Positions 1 through 31,731 are shown, counted from the first letter of the stretch. The stretch is 64,000 bases of DNA from Heterodera schachtii (GCA_023374025.1 SIJG01000025.1:383137-447136); one strand, 5' to 3'. Numbers and translations are program-made. The notes: a model not told the origin generated them from the sequence alone.

Positions 1-171
1 TGCGCACACACGCGCCCCGACCGAACCGGGCATCCATCAGAATCCGTTGGATGTTCATTTTGGTGACCACTTTCTTAATTGAATGTCCATAATTAGGGCA
101 TAGATTTATGAACCATCCACCCCCAAGAGGGGAAAAATTTATCAAAAAATTTGACAATTTTAATTGAATTT

Positions 172-3100
172 TTAAAATACAAAATTGCACAAATGCACCT
201 CGTCGTCGTTGAGGTTGCCCAAGTGGCGGACGAGCAGGTCGATGATTTCCGACTCGACTTCGTACAATTGTTGTTGCTGCTGCTGCTGGGCGTGGTGCTG
301 TTGGTGTTGCAATTGCTGCAGTTGGTGCTGCTGTTGCTGATGAACTGCTTGCTGCTGCTGCTGTTGTTGGGAATGGTGTTGCGCTGCTGCTGCAGCTGTT
401 GCGGTGGACAGAATGTACTGCGGCAGGTGCTGTTGTTGTGCCGATGCCATCATCAGCGAGGAGGAAGACGAAGAGGACGGAGTGCCGACGCCGACCATTT
501 GGTGTTGCCGAAAGGACGCCGAAGTGCCGCTCCGATTTGTGCCGCCGGTGGACGCCGAATTGACGACATGTGGACCCTTTGGAGAATTGTGATAAGAATC
601 AATCTCAAACAATGTAGGAGTGCCACGGAATAACAGCGTATGGGGTGCACTTCATTTATGTATTTCGCGCCCACTATATTTTTTTAATTTTCTAAATTAA
701 TTTTTAACGAGTCGTCAGCAAAATTTTTGAAAGCGGCCACCCACGACAAAATGCCCACCGAATGAGGCGACGAATTGGGCCCAATCGTCGGCTGTTGCTG
801 GTGGTGGGCCAAAAGCGGTGCCGACGACGACGACTGTTGGTGATGATGGCTGAGCACGTGTCGATCTGAAAAACAGTACAAACACACAAAAGCAAAGGAA
901 TGCCGCCGGACGGAGGGACTAACCGCCGGGGTCAATGAACAAATGATGCGCCTGTTGCTGTCGGTTGGTCTGCAACTGTTGTAACTGATGCTGTTGCTGC
1001 TGGTGATGGTCAAGTGCCGTCCCCGCCGCCGTTGTTGCCGTTGGTGGCCTTTTCCTGGCGGTGCCATTCCGTGCCGTTGCCGGCACTGCTTGGTGTTGTT
1101 GTGCCATCGTGGAGGCGGAGGCGACAGACGCGAAGAAACTGGACGACTGCTGCTGCTGTTGTTGGAGCTGGTCAATTCCCACCGGTACAACCATGGCATG
1201 GTGGTTAGAAGATGTCGGTGCACCACCAGCTGCAGCAGCAGCAGCGACGGAATCCGGCGGAATGGTGATGATTTGGTAGGCGGTCCCACCCGGCCCGACG
1301 ACAGTCGTGGCGCACGAGGAGGAAGAGACGGAAGGCACGCCACCGACGCCCCCTTCCACCGACGGCACCATGGAAATGCCGCCAGTCAACACCGCCGCAC
1401 CGATAAGGTCATGCGGTTGTGTCGTGTTGTTGTTGGTGCCACTACCGCTGGTCACTGCCAGCAGTTCCTCTTCCTTCAATTTGTACAGCAACGGCTGTTG
1501 GTGGTGGAGGGACAGTCGACCACCACCAAATTGGTGCTGCAGCTGGTGTTGTCCTCCTCCAATTTGTTGTAGTTGGTCATGGTGACTGTTGCTGCCAATG
1601 CCGTGCCGAGCGCGCAACAGTCGGCCAACGCCGGCGGACGACGCGGTGCCGTTGAAGGAGCCGAAAGTGTTGTTGTTGCCGTTGGTGGTGATGCCATTGA
1701 CGTTAGTCGGCAAATGCCGCAGTTGGGGCAATAAAATGGCATTCTGTGTGAACGGGAATAGAGAAAAATGCCAAATGTTTGAGGTCGGCGATGCGACAGA
1801 GACAAAAATTGTTTTATGTTTTTTTGTTACAAAATTGGCCGTTCCGTACCTCTATTCGAAATAATAATTAAATCAGTAATTTCGGCTTTAAGGCAATTAA
1901 TGATAAATTTGAAATTGCAGCGGAAAAAATTGAAAAATTAAAAAGATTTATTTATTCAATTTCAAAAAAAGCCGAAACTCTCGACCATTGGGTTTTCTTT
2001 CGAGTTTTTGCTCAACATTTTGAAGTAGGAAAATCGAACGGAGGTGCATCCAAAATTTCCCAAATTAACCACAGCCCATAGCTCCGTCCCGGTCTCGACA
2101 TATTGTCATAATTAGTACCGGGTGCTGTTGCTGCTGTCCTCCTCCCCCCGCTGCTGCCGTGCCACCAAATGCGACGGTCGCAGCGGCAGCCGAGCCGACG
2201 CTGATTTCGCTGCCCGCCGAACTGCTCGGCGACGACCCGTTGGCGGAGCATTCGCCGCCGCCGTTGTGCTGCTTTTTCATCGCCGGATTCGCCGTCATGG
2301 CAGCACCACGTTTGCCAAGTGATAATCTAAACAAATGGGGGCATGGACATGAGTGTGTGTGGCCATGGAAAGAGCAGTGACCGTGGGGAAAGTGTCGTTT
2401 CGGCACCAACCCAAGTTTTTGGACTGTAACTTTTTTTAGTTTCAACCAAATCAAACAATCTTGGTATCATTCGAAAGCCTTTCACATGCCCTATTAATCA
2501 TAAGCTTCCAAACAAGATTATATTTTACGAATGATACCAAATTGTATTTGTTTAAAAGAAAAAAGTTCCAAAAACTTGGACGGTACCGAAACGACCCCTA
2601 CACTTGTGCCGTGCCCTCCCGGCCGACCACCTGCCGTTGGTGTTGCCGTTGTTGTTGGACGACGTCGCCAAAGCGGCAGCCGCCATCTCTTTGAGCACCA
2701 GCGACCCACCGCCGTTGAGCAGTGTGCTGTTGTTGAGTTCTGATTTCGTCAGCAAAAATGCCGACGACGACGACTCTCCGCTGGTGCTCGGCACAGTGTG
2801 CAACAGACGCGAGGACACCGCTGGAAAATCAATTAATCAATAGAATTAATTAATTGGTCAATTAATTAAATGCAGGGTGTGGAGTCGGGCAAATTTAACA
2901 AAAATATGAAATTTTGGCCAACCGTTTGCGTTGTCGCCGATGTAATCATCCAGCCAACCCAACACTAAAAAATAAATAAATTTAAAAACAATGAAATTGG
3001 AGGGGATTGGTCAATTTTTAAAAGTTGTCAGTGTTTTGGTCTCTTGAAAAATGGCAGAAAAATCAACTAATTGCGGTAATTAAGAAACAGTTGTCCATTT

Positions 3101-4081
3101 TACCGTTGAAATTCCGTGTGCCATTTGTCGTCGATTCGGAATGGTCCTGAAAATTTCAGTAAAAATTCTACTAAGTTTAAAACCTCTCAAATGCTTACCA
3201 TCATTGATGTTGTTGTGCCCCCTTTTCTCCGCTTCTTCTCTTTGATGTATTTGTCCCGAATGCTTTTCCATTGCTTTTGCAGTGCCTGCGGATCATCTGA
3301 AAATGGCATTGTTTTTTGGTCCTCCAATTCCGTCACATTTTTTGTGCCAATTTCTTTAAATTTGCAAAGTGCCAATGGCGTCTCACAATTTGCAATTTTA
3401 TGAAGTCATAACTTTTTTCACAGATGACCAAATTTTGTAAATTTGACATCATTCAAAAGCTTTTACCATGCTCTTGCTTTGAAAAAGATTTGCCGTCATG
3501 AAAAAAATTAAAATAAAAATATTCAAAAATCCTGATTTTTATGCATTCATTATTAATGTTGCAGTCTTTTTATAAATTGACCAATCGCTTAGAAAACAAC
3601 TTTTCATGACTGCTAAACGTAGAGCCTTCAAATAATGCCAAAATTGTAAAATTTGGACAACTGATAAAAAAAGTTATGCCCTTTAAAAGTTCCATGGGAC
3701 GCATTTGACCCCTTCCGTTCGCTTTGGCCCCCTTTTTCGACTATTTCAGTCCCTCCGTTTTAATTCCTTTCATGTTTGGCCATTTCCCCACTCTCATAAA
3801 ATCCGCTTTTCACCTGGGTAGTCCAACTCTTTGCACAACCGTTGCCAAATTGCGGTTCGAAAGTGTGCGCTGGCGTGTCTGTTCCCGTAGTGCTCGTGGC
3901 TCGGGTCGTACAGTGCCGGCTCGCGTCGGACGACGTCCACCAGTCGCCGCACAAAGTCGTCGTTAGCGCCCGCGGCGACGACGGACGACGCGCCGCTCAG
4001 TCGCCCGTTGCGCAGCAGCGCAATGTCCGCCACCGTCGCACTTCCGCCGCCATTGATCGCCGACGCTATGGCATCCTCAAT
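172..4081 (-). CDS. MADF-domain transcription factor with Gln/His-rich tail (multi-exon, 5' end not resolved)
   Basis: Phase-consistent exons, 5' to 3' on the minus strand: 4081-3814, 3296-3199, 3146-3104, 2964-2923, 2820-2631, 2326-2119, 1743-924, 865-709, 649-172. The first two join to a MADF (Myb/SANT-like, Adf-1 type) DNA-binding domain: FVRRLVDVVRREPALYDP, then FRTAIWQRLCKELDYP, DDPQALQKQWKSIRDKYIK and a basic KKRRKG patch, closing near LGWLDDYIGDN. The rest is low complexity (Gln, His, Ser, Ala, Gly runs) as in many sequence-specific regulators. The last residues (VESEIIDLLVRHLGNL) may be a BESS-like helix, but this is weak. MADF proteins bind DNA in the nucleus; the target here is unknown. 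The exon at 4081 starts at an intron acceptor, so at least one upstream coding exon is missing. Both the domain call and the internal joins are well supported. Confidence 0.82.
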
Positions 4082-5084
4082 CTGAGCAGAGAGAGCAATA
4101 AATGGCAGAATTATTGATTGAGTTTGGGACAGACACGCAAAAACCGGCAACAGAGAAAAAGGGACAAAATTATTGATTGATCTTTGAGGGGCAGACACTT
4201 TGTTTTGGCAAATTTTCGCACCCAAAAAAACAAAAATTGTAATTTTCACCTAATCAGAAGCGGAAGTAACATTTTTGGTATCATTCAATACTCCCAATTC
4301 TTTTCTATTTATTATCCTCTGCAATTGCGCAATAAATTTGGTCAATTTTAAGGAAAAGTTATAGCCAAATTTAAGAAACTAATTTTTCAAACATTTTTAG
4401 TCATTGAATTTAACCGGATAATGTTAAGGATATCGAGTGTTACCCAGAATATTTACGAATTTGTTTGCTTCCGGAAAAGATTGGAACATCAAAAATAGTC
4501 ATAAATTTTCATATCGCGAAATTTTCAATGGTCGTTTAAAATACCCGAAATTATTTCTGACAATGAGCAGAAAAATGGAAGAAAAGTGACCAATTTCCAG
4601 CAATTTATGGACAATTTACAAATTCAGTTGTCCATAAAATGTTTGGGGATTATATGAAAATTAAAAATTTACAAAAAATTGTTTTAAATTGAAAAAGAAA
4701 CCCTCGCATTTGCGTCGTCTTTCGCTTCGTTCGTTTCCCTTTTCGCCTTGCGCTCGTAGGAATTGGCAGAAGTCGCTAAAGGAACAAAAGACATTGGCAT
4801 TTTCAATCTGTAACAACAAAAAAAGGAAAGAATTCGTGTCTATTTGTCTAATTTTTTTCCTCATTTTCCAACTCGGATTTGTTTTTAATTTTTGACGAAT
4901 TTTGTGTCACAAACCGCCAAAAAAAACGTAACAAAAAAGAATAAAAAGAAGATTTCTCCAATTGGATATTCTAGCGATGGCATTTGTCCCCTGGGAGTGC
5001 CGTGTGTCCCAAATTCCAAAACAAATTTGGCCGTGTGTTCATCTCCTCGTCCTCCTCCGTCCGTCTCCCACTTTTTTCCCTTAC

Positions 5085-5345
5085 CATCGCCGCCGGCCGA
5101 TGCGCCGGCCGCGCTTTGCTGCTGTTGCGGTCGGCCAACTTTCAACTCGGGCAAATGGAATTTGCTGCCGCCGCAGCCGCTGTTGCTGGTACTGCTTCTG
5201 CCCGTGGCGTTTGTCGATGGATTGGCCGCCGTGGCCGCCGTCTGATGGACCGTCGTGGCCCTTCCGCTGGTTGTGCTGCTGGTGGTGGTGGTGGAAGTGG
5301 TCGGTGGTGATGCGTTGACGACTTCCAGTGTTTGTGCTTTATGCT
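5085..5345 (-). other. candidate Ser/Thr-rich coding exon upstream of the MADF gene
   Basis: A minus-strand open stretch reads TLEVVNASPPTTSTTTTSS, continues Thr/Ser/Asn/Gly-rich, and ends GAGDG at a good donor (GATG/GTAAGG, about 5084). A pyrimidine-rich acceptor region lies upstream. It could be a 5' exon of the MADF gene or of another transcript. The donor is phase 1 while the first firm MADF exon begins in phase 0, so they cannot be joined directly; another exon would be needed between them. A second open piece at about 4700-4800 also follows a good acceptor. Confidence 0.3.
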
Positions 5346-8300
5346 TTATGTGGTGGGGGCGGATGAGAAAGGAAATGCCAAAGGCAAAGGAAGAAAAAGA
5401 GAAGGGAGGAAGAAAAGAGAGGGGAAGGGAAGAGAAGAGGCCAACTGTAACAATGAGAGAAAGAGAGAGTTGGCAACAAAACAAATTGAAATTGCGGGGG
5501 GGGGGGGGAATTAATAAAGAGAGGAAGAAAAAGAGTGATAAGAAATAAGAAAAATGGGGGAAAGAGGGGGGGGGGGGGGGGGGGGGGAATGGCAAAGGAA
5601 AGGACGGGGCACAGCAAGAGAAAGAGAGCACACACAGAAAGAGCAGCAGCATAATGCATTTTGCTGCAGCAATTAAAGTGTGACAATAATGGAAGGGGAA
5701 ACGGTGAAAAGACGGTGAAAATAGGGGGGAAATTTGGGGGGACAAAACGGATAATTAGGGGGATTAATTGATTGGTGATAGCCGACGGGGAAAGGGGGAA
5801 GGGCGGACAAATGAGCAAATCACGTGTTATTTGTATGGCCAATTTAGGGAAATGGGAGAAGGGTTTGCGTAAATAGGTGTAGCCAATTGTAAATTTGAAC
5901 GGCGGCCGGTGGCACTTTGGGCATGGTCGAGACTTTCGACTCGAATGTGCCATTCGATCATTCGCTGGTTGGAGCCAAAACTCGAGAATGCTTGTTTGTT
6001 TTCCAATTGTTTGAGACTATTTTTATGAGATCGATGGATGGATTGGGCCAAAAAGTTGAACAGCCCGAAGGAATCGGCGATGGCAACGGCAAAAATTTTG
6101 ACGACCGATTTTTCACAAAGGGACAAATTTGCATTGTCAGGCAAAAAGGACGCGGGGCCAGAGGCCAACAGCAGGCGCCGCAAGCACAGGCCCGCTCACT
6201 CACTCATTCATTCATCGAACTCTCGGGGGAATTTATTGGTGGCGCTGCGATCGATGGGCGTGGGGAGAGAGTGCGGCGGCGGCGGCGATGGTTAACCGAG
6301 TCGAGACCTGCCGCCGCCGAGAACCGCCCGACCAAACGGAGCGGCAACGACGACGACGACGAGGCCCAGTGGGGGGGGGGGGGGGTAATTTGGAAGTTAT
6401 GAGGCGGGGGGGGGGGGCGAGCGGGGAAAAGTGTGGGGAGGCGGCCCTCGCCCCCCCCCCCCTCCCGTCGTCGTCGTCGTTTCTTGGCCGTCGCCATCGC
6501 CGCGTCGTTCTCGACGGGCCAACTCTTCCGCCGCCACCAATTCCAATGGGTGAGAGGAATTGAAGCAAAAAATTAGAGAAATATTAGGGGGACGGACCAT
6601 TTGTGCTGAACTATGGGAGGGGTGTGGGAGAGGAGGGAAATAGTGTGGGAAAGAGAGAGAAAAAGAAAAAGGGGACAGTTGGAGAGAAAGTAAACAGAAG
6701 AGAGAGCATTTGGAAGAAGAAGAAAAAGCGCACGCTCGAGAAGGGGAAAATTGGCGAGAAAACGGCGAGCGGCGGACTTTGAGAGAATAAATCAATGAAA
6801 AGCAAAAGGAAGAAAAATCGAAAAATAAATGAGAGAGGGGAGAGAAGGAGGGGGACGAGAGAGAAACAGAGAAGGAGAAAACAATGTGAGGAGGAAGAGA
6901 AAGAGGAAAAAGGAAATAGTAAAAGGATGAGAAGTAGAAGAAAAAGAAGAGAGAATAATGAAGGGGGAGGAATAGAAAAGAGAGGATAAAGAAAAGAGAG
7001 AGAGAAATGATGAGGGAAATTAACAAAACTAACAGCAGCAAGGAGAGAAACAGAGATAGAGGAAACATTGGGAGGATAGGAGGGAAAAGAGTAAATGAAA
7101 GACATAGAAAGGAATAGGAAAAACGGAAGTGATGAGGAAGAAAAAGAAGAGGAAGAGAAGGAGAGGAAAAAGGGCAAACAAAAACAGAAATTGAAAATAA
7201 AACGCCAAAAATCAATGCCAATCGGAAAATGTTTTCCGTCCGATTTTCGGCTCGACTTTTTTGGCCCTCCAAATTTTTGTCACACAGCGACTCAAAAATG
7301 AGCACCAAAAAAGCCCGGCTTTTAACGCATGAAAAATTTATTTGTTTTTGGCATTTTAAAAGCCGAAAAGCGAAAAGAGAGAAAAGTCAAAGGGACACAA
7401 ACAAAGCAAAGCCAACGAAGGGAAAGGGACAAAAGGAAGAGAGAAGAGGAGAGGAGGGCACAGTGCCGAAATCGACGGGACACCCAAAACAAACAAAACA
7501 AACATTGGCATCCTTTCCGGATGATCTTGGCACTTATGAGAGAAGGGTGCCTAATTATACATTTTGTATGGGCATAAATGCAAAAATATGGTCAATATTT
7601 TCCAACGAAGGTACGGTATTAAAAATCAGTTTAAATAATGTAAATTAATTAAGGTTAAAACTTGTTTTTCATGCGTTTCAGGCTTCCTTAAGCCTAGGAA
7701 AAAAGGATTTCCATTTAATTGAAAACTTTACTGATATCAGTGGTCGATCAAAAAACTTTTGAATTTACATTATAAATTGAGAGCCTACGTGATCGGGATC
7801 TCCGATCATTTAAATTATTTTTTCGTCCATTTGTCTCTGATAATTTCCCTCCCTCCGTTTTTCTATAATTGGCATCATAAAAGCAGCCAAAAACGTGTTG
7901 TCCGTTTGTCAAAATGCTAATTGCTTTTGCTGGTGTCCCCTCAATGTCACTGTTTCCCTTTGGTCGTCCCTCTTCTTTCTCTCCCGCAGATTCATCTCAA
8001 TTCAACAATCGTCATTTGATCTAAGAATACAATAAAGAGGGGAGGGGGGGGGGGGGGGGGGGGGGAGAGATCGTCCCCTCTTCCCCTCTTCCCCCCCCCC
8101 CCGCCCCATTCATTCGTTTTGCTTCGGGCAAGGGGCACAAAATGAAAGGGTAAGGGGTGGGGGGGATGAGGGAGGGAGGGTTCACCAAAAGGGCGAAGGT
8201 TAAAACGAATTAGGGGATGGGGGAAAGAAGGGTGGGGGTAGTGCAGTGATTGATGCTCGAGAGTGAGTCGGTTGGGTTGGCAAGTCTCGAGAACACCCCC

Positions 8301-9690
8301 CCCCCCCCCGTAGGCCACTCCCTCGCCCATTCGTTGTTGTGCTGTGTGTGTGTGTGTGCCTTCAACTCTCTCCGAGTACGACGACGTTCTGCCAGTTCGA
8401 GTTTCGAAACGAACGCCCCAACAAAAAATGACAATCAATCCCATGATTGATTGATTGATCCCATTCGGGATTCTCGAAATTTACCATTGGTCAACCATAA
8501 AAAACGAATTTCTGATTCATAAAGCACCGGGAAAAGCTCAGTCTCTTGTGAATTTCTTTAAAATTTGGTGCATATTTGAAATTAATTGCTGAAAAACCGG
8601 AAGGATACTTCATGATTTTACGTAATGAAGACAAAAACAAAATGAAAGGCAATTTTGGAGTTATAAAAAAGGCAAATGAATGGACAAAGAAATGAGAGAG
8701 AAAAGTGAATTAATTATTTCACCAATTAACGGGCGGTGATTAGAGAAGGGATCATCATCAGATCAGCAGCAGCAGCAGTAGCAGTAGCTTCATCTTTGCT
8801 TCTGTTGCACTCCACTCATCTTCCTTCACCCGCCTAACCCGAAAGCATCGGACGAAAAGCGATTAGGCGGGGGGGGGGGGAAGGGAGGCGAGAGGGAGGG
8901 ATGCGCGAGAAAGGGAAATTTTAACTTGCCGACCACGGGAGAGGGGGGGGGGGGGGGGGCTATCGCGCAATTGTTGTTGTTGTTGCTGTGCCCCGTGTCC
9001 TTTCGCTTCCCCAAGTCCCTACTTCTCTCTTCCTGCTGGTCAACAACGCCATGGAATTGGGGGGGGGGGGGGAGGGATGTGCTTCACGGGAAGAGAAGGG
9101 GGGCGGGGGGTGGACCCCGGACGGACCCCGGATTAGGCAGGGGAGGGGAGGGTGCCCCGAGGGATGACCACTCCCTCCCCCCCCCCCCCCCAAATCCACG
9201 CTTCTTTCTTCTTTCTCCATCCTGTTTTGTGTTTTGTTCTGTTCTACGTCCTCCCCCACCCAATCGCTGCTGCTGGTCTCTCTCCCCCCTCTTCTTTTGC
9301 TGGTTCGTTCCTCACCAATTCGTCGCCATTTTCTGCTCTTTTTGCTTCCAACATTTTCCGCCGATCGCTTTCTTTTGCTTCGCCCCCCCCCCTTTCCCCT
9401 CAAAATGCTTTTCCTCTGATCGGACTGCCCATTGCCCTTCCTCTACCCCCGCTTTGGCTGCTTCACCTGCCGAAGGGATGCTCGCCTTTCTTGCGCCATT
9501 TAACGCAATGCCTTCCTTTCCCCCCTACACCCGTTTCATAGTGCCGCGATTTTAATTTACTGTACTTTTATTACCGTAGTCAAATTTTGTGTTCTGTGCA
9601 AATATCTGATTATATACATCCCTAATTTGTAAGTGACCAGTGTTTGTTCTTTTCAAAGAGTGATAAAAAATGGTTTTCTCCCCGCTCATT
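5346..9690. repeat. low-complexity polypurine/polypyrimidine and poly-G region, no convincing gene
   Basis: About 4.3 kb with no gene I can support. It holds purine-rich plus-strand blocks (about 5380-5560 and 6610-7200), G or C homopolymers (22 G at 5566-5587, 22 G at 8044-8065, further runs near 6371, 6410, 8870, 8943 and 9060) and CAG/GTT-type short repeats (8763-8790). Long open frames on both strands here encode only Ser/Pro/Leu/Phe or Lys/Glu/Arg runs caused by the skew. It may carry 5' regulatory sequence for the MADF gene (minus) and the secreted-protein gene (plus). Confidence 0.7.
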
Positions 9691-9866
9691 TTTACTTTTT
9701 CTCACTCTTTCTCTCTTTCTCTCCCCCATTCTCTCTCTTCTTCCCCATATTCTCTCCCCTTTACTCTTTCTCATTCTCCCTCTCCATCCATCCCTCTCTT
9801 CTCTTTTTTTCTTTCTTTCTTTGCTCGTTCATTTTCTCTCTCATTTTTCTTTCCCATATACAGAAG

Positions 9867-11842
9867 ATGGCATCATCCTCAGCTTCAGCTTGTGCCACTT
9901 TTGGCTCAATTTCTCCGTTGGCACTTGTTTTGCGGTTGCTGCTCCTTCTGCTGTTCAATGCCGAACTGCCCGTGTTGGGCCAACACCAATCGTTTGGTGA
10001 CACCAAATTCGACCTGCCAGCCGATCTGCCACCCGAGGACAGTCTGCCGCCGATCGCCAACAGTCAAGACGCCGCTCCGTCCACCGCCGCACCTCCGCCG
10101 CCGTCCCCTCCCGCGGTGGCTACCGATGCCGCACCCCCACCGCCTCCGCCGAGTGCCGCGCCGCAACCGGCCGAAGCGGCTGAGTCGTCGGTGACTCCAC
10201 CGGCCCCGCTTCCGCTTCCCCCATCGCCAACCGCCATTGATGATTCCGCTTTAACGCCGACGATGGCGTCGTCAGTGCCACCAGCCGTTGCCCCGGCTGG
10301 TAGCACCGGCACGCCCAACTCCAAAACACCACTCCCATCGCTGCCCAGTCTCATCGAATTGCCAAACTTTGTGGAGAATGGAAATGTGCAGGTGGGGGAG
10401 CTTAACGGGCGAAGAAGGCAATCGAAATGCCGAAAAATGCTCAGAATTTGACAGTCGTAATTCCGGCACTTTGGGACCAAGTTTAAAATACAAATTCAAA
10501 TTTTCGAGTTTTTGGCTACTTTATTCTTTAATTGATGCAAAAAGTGTCATGAAATGACCAACATATTGGACCAGGATTAATTGACCGTTCCATACTTAAT
10601 TAAGCCGATCACTGTCCCTCCGTCACTGATCGAAGAGAATGGCACATCCAACGCCGCTTCTTCTCCTTCGGCACCGCCTCAATTTTTGCCGACCTCGCCC
10701 TCCGCTCCGCCGCCGCCCCCAAGGGGTCGTCCTCCCCATCAACAAGTGCCGTCGGCAAAAGTTTCGCCACCCTTGCGCGGCGGTGTTGGCATTGGCACTG
10801 TCCACCAGCAAAAGCAGCAAATGCCAAAGGACGGTCAAAAGATTGTGGTCAGAAGCAAGGAGTGGTTCCGAGAGGAATTCGACGTTCAAAGTGAGCGATT
10901 ATAAAATTGGAAAATGTTTCGGTGCCGTTGCTAAGCTAAATGATCATGCTGCCTTATTCTTGATCACATCGCTAGTTCCTGCTCATTCTCCCACGCTCCG
11001 TCGGTCACTCCCTTCCGCTTCCCTTGGGTCTGATCACCCCGCCCGATCACTCGTACCCTCCTGTTTGGTATGATTATTCCCTCCGATAAAAAGGCCATGG
11101 TTTTTGTATTTCTCACCCGATCATTCTCTTCCGCCTCTGACCTCCTGCGTTAATTTGACCACTCCAAGCGTGGCATTTCTGATCACTTTCCCATGGGCCA
11201 ATCCAATCACTTTCTATATGATCAATGTTGCTCCTTTTTAGCATTTCTTCTGTGTGTGTCCCTCCCTTTTCAGACTGTCCGAAGAGTTCGGACGCTTTGG
11301 CAAAAGCCATCCGCGCAAAGTTTCCGAGAAATTTGCTGAGACATGGCAAAGATACGGTGCTGGCTGAACTGCTCGGCACGCGACTGGCCGAATGTTTGCG
11401 CAAACAGTCCGAAAACCATTGGACGAAGTTGGACAAACAGCTGAAACAGCATGACAAGGAGTTGGACAGAAAGTGCCGTAAAGAAATGCCAAGAATGAAA
11501 TTGAATTCGCTAATTTGGATTAAGCGGGAGGGAGTGGGGGGGGGGGGGGTTAATCAAAATACACAAAAAGTAAAATTTAAATTTATTAGCGAAAAGGACG
11601 AATGCCGTGCCGGACTTGTGGAGGAGCAAATTGCCTGCATGAATGTGAGTGAATTCAAAGCGAAACCATTAAAATTGCCTATTTCTGATCAGATTTACTC
11701 CTTCACGTGCCAGTTCGTCCACCCTTCCTATTTGTTCCGACTGTTGCCAACCCGGATCATCGTCCAGGAAGGCCGAATTGCCGAGGAGGGGGCAGAAAAG
11801 TGCCTAAAATTTGCACGAAAATTTTTGGCACATGAAAAATAA
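9867..11842 (+). CDS. secreted proline-rich protein with Cys-containing C-terminal region
   Basis: Phase-consistent exons 9867-10391, 10605-10890, 11274-11533, 11597-11644 and 11693-11842 give about 422 residues. The ATG follows TTTCCCATATACAG/AAG, a strong trans-splice or intron acceptor after a long pyrimidine tract. The N-terminus has a typical signal peptide (LALVLRLLLLLLFNAELPVLG), then a Pro/Ala/Ser-rich segment of about 250 residues (runs such as PPPPPPSAAPQPAEA). The C-terminal 140 residues are helical and contain spaced cysteines (CPKSSDALAKAIRAKF, AECLRKQ, RKCRKEM, DECRAGLVEEQIACMN, FTCQFVHPSYLFRLLP, KCLKFARKFL). I do not recognise the family. Secretion is inferred from the signal peptide only. 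The intron at 11534-11596 is optional because the frame is also open through it. An effector role cannot be claimed. Confidence 0.72.
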
Positions 11843-12311
11843 ATTTGCCAATCGTTCATTTGTTTTTGACTGTATGTATTTATGATTAAAATAGATAAAT
11901 AAAAACAAACACCAAAGGTGGTAAATCTGCACATATAATGGACAAAGATTCGGGGATTGGCATAGAGCAAAATAACAAAACAAATGAATTTGGCCATAAA
12001 TAAACATAAATTTTAACGACGGAGAGTCACAAAGAGAAAAACACACATAAATAAGAAAACAAAAACAATTAAATTGCAGAGAATAATTAATGAATGAGTC
12101 GTTGCTTTTTGTTGGATTTGCGCCATAAATTTGGGTATCACAAAACGAACAGTGAGAGAAAGAGAGGGAGAAAAGTGAAAAAGTGCCACGGAATCAGTCA
12201 TTATTTTATTGAAACGAAAGATAAATAAGTAAGTGTTTGGCTATCAGTGATTTGGCATTGGCACTAAATTTGGCGGGATGACAGAAACTGAAAGTTCATT
12301 AGGCAAATTCA

Positions 12312-30933
<18,622 letters not shown>

Positions 30934-31731
30934 CTCATAAAAGGATACAACGCTTTCCTTGCTTTTTAAATAAATGAAAAAAATTTCTTTGACATTTCTC
31001 GTAAAAAATGAATCAACCGATCTTTGTTTACTCCTCATACTACTACTTTTTTTTATCTTATGCTCAAATCAAAATGTTTTTAAAAAAGAGAATTTTTAAA
31101 TAAATTCTAGAGATCGGCCTGGACCTGGATCCAGGCCTGGATTTTTCCTGGATCCAGGTCCAGGTCCAGGTCATTTTTCGGCAACCTGGATTTTTCCTGG
31201 ACCTGGATTTTCCTGGATTTTTGTCCAGGAAATCCAGGTCCAGGTCCAACATGGAATCCAGGTCCAGGTCCAGGTCCAGGCTTTTTTCAAAATACCGATC
31301 TCTAATAAATTCCATAAATTTTAATTTTTTTTTTTCCCTGTGGATCAGTAAAAAATTGTTGTTGCGTGATCGGGATTTAGGCATGTTCGAATCCCGCACC
31401 ACAAATTGGTTTTGCTTTTGTGCAGGTGTATGACATAATGCCAACATTATATATTCATTATTCAAATATAAAACAGATTCACTGATTGTGAGTGGGAAAA
31501 AAGGAAAAACCAAAACAGAAAGCACAAACTTTGCTGAATTTTCAAGGCAAGAAAATTCCTGTCACTTTTTTTTTGCAATTCTTTCAAGGTCATTTGTATA
31601 TTTCTGCCTCAACAGCAAGACAATTTTAGTTTGTGTTTTTTTCCATTTTTTCTTTTTTTTTGATTTCGCTTATTCATTAAGTTTTTCCCATTTTCGATTA
31701 ACATAAATAAAATTATCGAAGCGCTCTCAAA
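30934..31731. promoter_or_regulatory. divergent intergenic region between sel-2 and the GCL modifier gene
   Basis: About 800 bp separate the two ATGs, which point away from each other, so both promoters should lie here. The region is AT-rich, contains the hAT-like MITE at 31108-31304, and has T-rich tracts before each start (31570-31690 on the plus strand). No defined promoter motif was recognised. Confidence 0.5.
31108..31304. mobile_element. hAT-like MITE with GGTCCA-repeat interior and 8-bp TSD
   Basis: The termini are perfect inverted repeats TAGAGATCGG and CCGATCTCTA, flanked by an exact 8-bp duplication ATAAATTC (31100-31107 and 31305-31312). The 197-bp interior is almost entirely degenerate CCAGGTCCAGG/CCTGGACCTGG repeats in both orientations, so the element can fold on itself. 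TAGAG ends plus an 8-bp TSD fit hAT elements. It lies in the shared upstream region of two divergent genes. Confidence 0.85.

Noticed and set aside
988..1655. Plus-strand open frames rich in Cys, Arg and Leu
   Set aside because: They are complements of the Gln/His/Ala-coding MADF exon on the minus strand, which has phase-matched introns and family similarity.
6397..7308. 303-residue minus-strand frame rich in Ser, Leu, Phe and Pro
   Set aside because: It is a by-product of the polypurine plus strand; no domain, splice structure or normal codon pattern.
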